From the NCBI GenBank assembly GCA_017464475.1, contig JAFTZQ010000005.1:239339-303338 (forward strand): 64,000 nucleotides of DNA. Reading direction: 5' to 3'. The notes under the pieces were generated by a model, which worked only from the letters and a program-made list of their open reading frames with translations, made no database searches and had not been told where the DNA came from. Below, one piece after another: positions 60,552 through 64,000 of the stretch (position 1 is the stretch's first letter; the number at the start of each line of letters is the position of its first letter). The stretch comes from Paludibacteraceae bacterium (GTDB taxonomy: Bacteria > Bacteroidota > Bacteroidia > Bacteroidales > Paludibacteraceae). The translations under genes were made by a program, and so were the position numbers.

Positions 60552-61620
60552 AAGTACTTGTTTCTGAATCTTCAAGTTCAACTAAATCGGATATGATTAT
60601 ATTATTGTCTGTTTCAAATAATACCGTTCCCCAACTAAGACCAACGCCAAAACCGCAGCACAATAATTTCCGTGGTTCTCGTAATTGCTCTTTTAATTGA
60701 GTTACTATAGTCATTGGAATAGACGCACCATTAGTATTTCCAAATAAATGCAGACTATTTGGCACTTTGGATGAATCTAATTTAAGTTTTTTAACGATAA
60801 AGTTATTCATTTTCAAATTTGCTTGATGGAAGACATAATAATCGGCGTCTTGATAATCCAAACCAAAATGTTCACTCAGTTTTTTTATGGATTTTGGTGC
60901 TGTTGTTATTCCAAACGAAAACACGTCCATTCCTTTCATACGACTTTGAAGACGATGTAACTTTTTTCCCTCATATTCGTAATATTGGAATGAAGACTCG
61001 GTTATTTGATTCCGACTTCCACCATCAGGAGTAATAATTGCGTCAAAACCTGAGCCGTCAGTTCCTAAATGAAACAATAGACTTGTTGCATTTGCTGAAT
61101 ATTCCAGAGCGGTTACTGTCCCAGCCGATCCAAACAAGGGATTCATTTTCCCTTTTACACGCCCTTTTGCATCTCCGACCATCAACAATGCTTTCTTTAT
61201 ACCTCCTGAATTGACTAGTGCGGCTAAAGAACTTAGCCCATAAAGCCATCCCGAACAGCCTATAGACATGTCTGTCGCATAACAATCTTTACTTAGCCCC
61301 AGGCGATCTTGCAATATACATGCAGTTGCAGGAAGAATATAGTCCGGAGTTTGAGACACAAAAAGGATTCCTTCAATATCTTTTTTATCCCATCCTAAAT
61401 CTGCAATCAGCCTTTCTGCTGCACCATAACACAAATCGGATGTACATAAAGTGGAAGATGTTCTTCTTTCCTTTACGCCTGTTGTCGCAATAAAATCTTC
61501 AGGAGAATAGTCAGAAGAAACATTATCATTTAGCTCCGGGTGTAGATTACTAGAAACGTGTTTAGGAACGCCCGCAGCCATTCCGGCAATACGGACGTTC
61601 TTAAATTCCAAGAAAGCCAT
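60541..61620 (-). CDS. Ketoacyl-ACP synthase III-like enzyme (2)
   Basis: 359-aa second KAS III. Triad: Cys in DMSIGCSGWLYGL (about 120), His in FHQANLKM (about 260), Asn in FGNTNGASIPM (about 290). The GNTNGAS motif is nearer to housekeeping FabH than in the other copy, though the surrounding operon is the same. Two non-identical KAS III enzymes suggest that one condenses and the other transfers or extends the acyl chain. It starts one base before the ACP stop. Confidence 0.88.
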   Translation of the reverse strand: MAFLEFKNVRIAGMAAGVPKHVSSNLHPELNDNVSSDYSPEDFIATTGVKERRTSSTLCTSDLCYGAAERLIADLGWDKKDIEGILFVSQTPDYILPATACILQDRLGLSKDCYATDMSIGCSGWLYGLSSLAALVNSGGIKKALLMVGDAKGRVKGKMNPLFGSAGTVTALEYSANATSLLFHLGTDGSGFDAIITPDGGSRNQITESSFQYYEYEGKKLHRLQSRMKGMDVFSFGITTAPKSIKKLSEHFGLDYQDADYYVFHQANLKMNNFIVKKLKLDSSKVPNSLHLFGNTNGASIPMTIVTQLKEQLREPRKLLCCGFGVGLSWGTVLFETDNNIIISDLVELEDSETSTYVV

Positions 61621-61850
61621 TACATTTTACTCTTTACAGTATTGAACAAATCTTCAATTGTTTTTGCCTTTTTAACATCATCGCCTTTCAGGGCAACATC
61701 ATATTCCTCATCAACCATAGCAATTACACTAAGTCCAATAAGTGAACTCCACTCATCGTTGTCACGAAAATCGGTTGCTCCAGAAAAGTTAGAAGTGTCA
61801 GTGTCTTCAAATAAGTCGGCAAATTTTGCCACAAATTCATTAAGTTCCAT
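61620..61850 (-). CDS. Acyl carrier protein
   Basis: 76-aa small acidic carrier protein. Helix II starts at EWSSLIGLSVIAMVDEEYDV; the Ser before Leu in WSSL (about residue 36) is the likely phosphopantetheine site, replacing the usual DSL. It is a dedicated, divergent ACP, clearly different from housekeeping AcpP (usually near fabF). It lies between the acyltransferase and KAS III genes. Confidence 0.85.
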   Translation of the reverse strand: MELNEFVAKFADLFEDTDTSNFSGATDFRDNDEWSSLIGLSVIAMVDEEYDVALKGDDVKKAKTIEDLFNTVKSKM

Positions 61851-61894
61851 AAATTTAAAAATTTAATTGTTTGTATTAATTTTTGTAATAATTT

Positions 61895-62536
61895 TTAATA
61901 GACAATTTTTTTTGCAGGGTTGCCAAACACATGCTCTCCGTCTTTTACATTACGAATGACGACACTGTGTGCTCCTACTTCAGCCATTTTACCAATTTTC
62001 TTTTGGCGAAGTAATGAAGAGCGGACATGCATTACCGATTCATCTCCAATTTCGGAATATCCACCAAGAAACGAGAATGCCTCTATGGTTACAAAATTGC
62101 CGATATTGACGTTATGACCAATGTTTGAGAAGGGATGTACTATACAATGTTTGCCAATGTGCACATTATCAGAAACACAAGACCAGCCTGAGATAAACGA
62201 CCCCTCACCTATATAAGCCGTAGGATTCACACAATTCCCCTCGCAAATGATTGTTTGAAATTTGCCTCCTTTTGCAGTTATGATATCAACGTAATATTTT
62301 CTCCATTCTGATGCTCCCATAGCCACAAAGAAAACATCATCCATTTGGACTTCATATTCTTCTGGAGAACATAATATTGGAGGATAGTTACCATTTAGTC
62401 CATCAAAAGCCGATAATTTGCTATCAAGAAATCCTTTAATGTCAAATTCCTTTTTTAAATATGCTGGACATACTAGTGTGCTCGCATATACCTCGCGACC
62501 CCATCCTCGGGCTCCGACAATAATTAGATGCTTCAT
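61895..62536 (-). CDS. Hexapeptide-repeat sugar O/N-acyltransferase (PglD/NeuD-like)
   Basis: 213-aa left-handed beta-helix acyltransferase. The N-terminal Rossmann-like part (MKHLIIVGARGWGREVYAS) binds the nucleotide sugar. Hexapeptide repeats (about residues 100-185; 'IGEGSFISGWSCVSDNVHIGKHCIVHPFSNIGHNVNIGNFVTIEAF' in segments) supply the acyl-donor cleft, with catalytic His near HPFSNIGH. The end FGNPAKKI is typical. I start at the ATG at 62536; it overlaps the aminotransferase by 4 nt. It may transfer an acetyl or the ACP-bound hydroxyacyl group. Confidence 0.85.
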   Translation of the reverse strand: MKHLIIVGARGWGREVYASTLVCPAYLKKEFDIKGFLDSKLSAFDGLNGNYPPILCSPEEYEVQMDDVFFVAMGASEWRKYYVDIITAKGGKFQTIICEGNCVNPTAYIGEGSFISGWSCVSDNVHIGKHCIVHPFSNIGHNVNIGNFVTIEAFSFLGGYSEIGDESVMHVRSSLLRQKKIGKMAEVGAHSVVIRNVKDGEHVFGNPAKKIVY

Positions 62537-63648
62537 TTTTCTATACATTCTATTACACGTTCAACATCTTTTTCACTCAATTCATGGTGCATCGGGAGAC
62601 ACAAAACCTCATTCGCCATCTTCGCCGCTACGGGTAAATTATCTGGAGAAGCAGAAGGATATTCCTTATACGGATTAAGCGTACTAATTAAAGGATAGAA
62701 ATAGCGACGAGCAAAGATATTATTTGCTTTCAGTTTTTCATAAAGTGCATCGCGGCTCATTCCATATTTCGCTTCATCTACAAATATTGGGAAATAGCCA
62801 TAGTTATATCGAATATTCGGATGCTCTAACAAATAAGTTAATCCCTCTATCTGATCTATTGCAACACGATATTGAATAGCAATTTTACGACGCTTGTCTA
62901 TTGCGGTATCTACTTGCTTCAGATTTAATAATCCGAACGCGGCTCGCATCTCATCCATCTTGCCATTTATACCCGGAGCAACGATAGTTGTCTCGCCCCT
63001 AAAACCAAAGTTCTTGAGATTGTCTATATGGTACTTCATCTCTGCACTATGGCAAATAAGCGCGCCGCCTTCTACTGTCCCATAGACTTTGGTCGCATGG
63101 AAACTGATCGTACTAATATCGCCCCAATTGAGTACGGACTTCCCTTCTTTTCGAACACCAAAAGCATGAGCTGCGTCATAGATGACTTTCAAGTTGTGGC
63201 TTTTCGCAATTGCATATATTCGCTCATCATCACATGGCTGCCCATACACATGTACAGGCATAATAGCAACCGTATTGGGTGTAATGACATCTTCAATTTT
63301 AGATGGATCCATATTGCCGGTTGTTGGCTCAACATCGACAAAAACAGGGGTTAAACCATTCCACCAAATAGAATGAGTAGTGGCTACAAATGAATATGGA
63401 GTTGTAATAACTTCGCCTTTTTTGAGACCAAGAGCTTGCAACGCCGTTATCAAGGGAAGTGTACCATTGGTAAATAGAGAAATATATTCCACTCCGAGGT
63501 AGTCCGCTAAAGCCTGCTCCAATTTCCGGTGCATGGAGCCGTTGTTGGTCAACCAGCGACTATCCCATATCTGTTGAAGATATAGGTTGAACTCTTGCAA
63601 ATCCGGCAAGAGCGGAGAAGTTACTAAAATAGGTTTGCTACTTTGCAT
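62533..63648 (-). CDS. DegT/DnrJ/EryC1-type sugar aminotransferase
   Basis: 371-aa PLP enzyme that converts a keto-nucleotide sugar to an amino sugar. SMHRKLEQALADYLGVEYISLFTNGTLPLITALQALG covers the PLP phosphate-binding region; YDAAHAFGV (about residues 158-166) carries the ring-stacking and Asp residues; SFHATKVYGTVEGG (about 182-195) holds the PLP Lys. The C-terminal MHHELSEKDVERVIECI is typical. First gene of the operon: its start follows the structured leader. Confidence 0.93.
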   Translation of the reverse strand: MQSSKPILVTSPLLPDLQEFNLYLQQIWDSRWLTNNGSMHRKLEQALADYLGVEYISLFTNGTLPLITALQALGLKKGEVITTPYSFVATTHSIWWNGLTPVFVDVEPTTGNMDPSKIEDVITPNTVAIMPVHVYGQPCDDERIYAIAKSHNLKVIYDAAHAFGVRKEGKSVLNWGDISTISFHATKVYGTVEGGALICHSAEMKYHIDNLKNFGFRGETTIVAPGINGKMDEMRAAFGLLNLKQVDTAIDKRRKIAIQYRVAIDQIEGLTYLLEHPNIRYNYGYFPIFVDEAKYGMSRDALYEKLKANNIFARRYFYPLISTLNPYKEYPSASPDNLPVAAKMANEVLCLPMHHELSEKDVERVIECIEK

Positions 63649-63954
63649 AAAAACGCGGATCTCTTCTTTTGCTTATTCGCCATTGAGGTCCTGAGAAAAC
63701 CGAAAGATTCGAATAAGCAATGCAGAAACCCACGCCGTGTATACAATCACACATGCGTACGATTTGATTAGTACGCATAGGCATAGAAATATACACCCAT
63801 GGGCATCTACTACTGCCTTGTTTTTGAAATCTTTCGACTTTTGAAATTTCTCAGGTTTCAATGGTCAAAAACAAGCGTTAGTAAACGCCATTAAATATGT
63901 CTGCTCCCTCACTCCGAAATATCACGCAGACATCCCAGCGTGAGTTTGCGGCTG
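63649..63954 (-). promoter_or_regulatory. Structured leader of the glycan operon
   Basis: About 300-nt untranslated leader between the promoter and the aminotransferase. Stem A: TTGCTTATTCG (63669-63679) pairs with CGAATAAGCAA (63710-63720). Stem B: CCATTGA-CCTGAGAAA-CGAAAGATT (63680-63709) pairs with its inverse at 63828-63864. Because the left arm of stem B lies in the loop of stem A, they exclude each other. ATGCGTAC/GTACGCAT (63753-63778) is a third hairpin. A purine-rich AAAGAAGAG follows stem A before the ATG. Confidence 0.65.
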
Positions 63955-63986
63955 CAAAATTAGTAATAAATTTTGATTTATGCAAA
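63955..63986 (-). promoter_or_regulatory. Promoter of the glycan operon
   Basis: Minus-strand TAATTTTG (63955-63962) and TTTG (63983-63986), spacer 20. The transcript would begin about 300 nt upstream of the first gene. Confidence 0.85.
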
Positions 63987-64000
63987 TATATCAGAAAGAA

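Noticed and set aside
63673-63861. 62-codon frame inside the glycan-operon leader
   Set aside because: Its ends are made of the two arms of the inverted repeat and its middle is Cys/Val-rich without pattern; a leader peptide cannot be excluded, but support is too weak.
63680-63864. Miniature transposable element with 30-bp terminal inverted repeats
   Set aside because: Considered because of the inverted arms, but no target-site duplication is visible and the leader position favours RNA structure; not fully excluded.

Overview
This window is chromosomal DNA from a member of the Bacteroidales. Three things point there: promoters follow the Bacteroidetes layout (TTTG or TTG, 20 bases, then TAnnTTTG) at more than a dozen sites; a SusC/SusD pair is present; and the order recombinase, tRNA cluster, tuf, tRNA-Trp, secE, nusG, rplKAJL, rpoBC is the usual one for the phylum. 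Genus and family cannot be fixed from sequence alone.

Layout. (1) 1-14.4 kb: core information-processing block: a XerC-type recombinase cut by the window edge, four tRNAs, EF-Tu, tRNA-Trp, SecE, NusG, ribosomal proteins L11, L1, L10 and L7/L12, and RNA polymerase beta and beta'. (2) 14.4-34 kb: an accessory island. Three secreted surface-protein genes (2265, 211 and 1544 aa) lie among small two-gene modules that look like toxin-antitoxin (TA) systems: PIN, RelE/ParE-like, VapD, HicAB, nucleotidyltransferase/HEPN, and two DUF4160/DUF2442 modules (one broken). An ORF6N-domain protein and an Mpi-type serine invertase sit in the middle. All three surface genes carry slippage-prone repeats (G8, C8, or 11-bp tandem repeats) upstream of the signal-peptide core, which suggests phase variation. 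(3) 34-41.4 kb: secG, a sigma-54-type activator, lptE, a Wza-like export lipoprotein, a Wzc-like chain-length ATPase and topoisomerase III. (4) 41.5-50.8 kb: a pectin-utilisation locus (SusC, SusD, pectate lyase, GH28 polygalacturonase), then a small secreted protein with the same C-terminal tail type as two of the giant surface proteins. (5) 51-57 kb: minus-strand housekeeping genes: FAD dehydrogenase, recA, nth, DUF4924, S4-domain protein, pth, rplY and a tRNA-Gln. (6) 57.5-64 kb: a minus-strand glycan operon with an aminotransferase, a hexapeptide acyltransferase, an acyl carrier protein, two KAS III enzymes, an SDR reductase and a glycosyltransferase. The set fits making and attaching an acylated amino sugar. 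Its roughly 300-nt leader can form two mutually exclusive structures.

Most unusual: (a) an island combining repeat-mediated phase-variation signals, an invertase and many TA-like cassettes, two of them flanked by perfect direct repeats; and (b) clusters of short repeated 'words' scattered through spacers across the window. The same vocabularies also appear in frame inside the FAD dehydrogenase and topoisomerase III genes.
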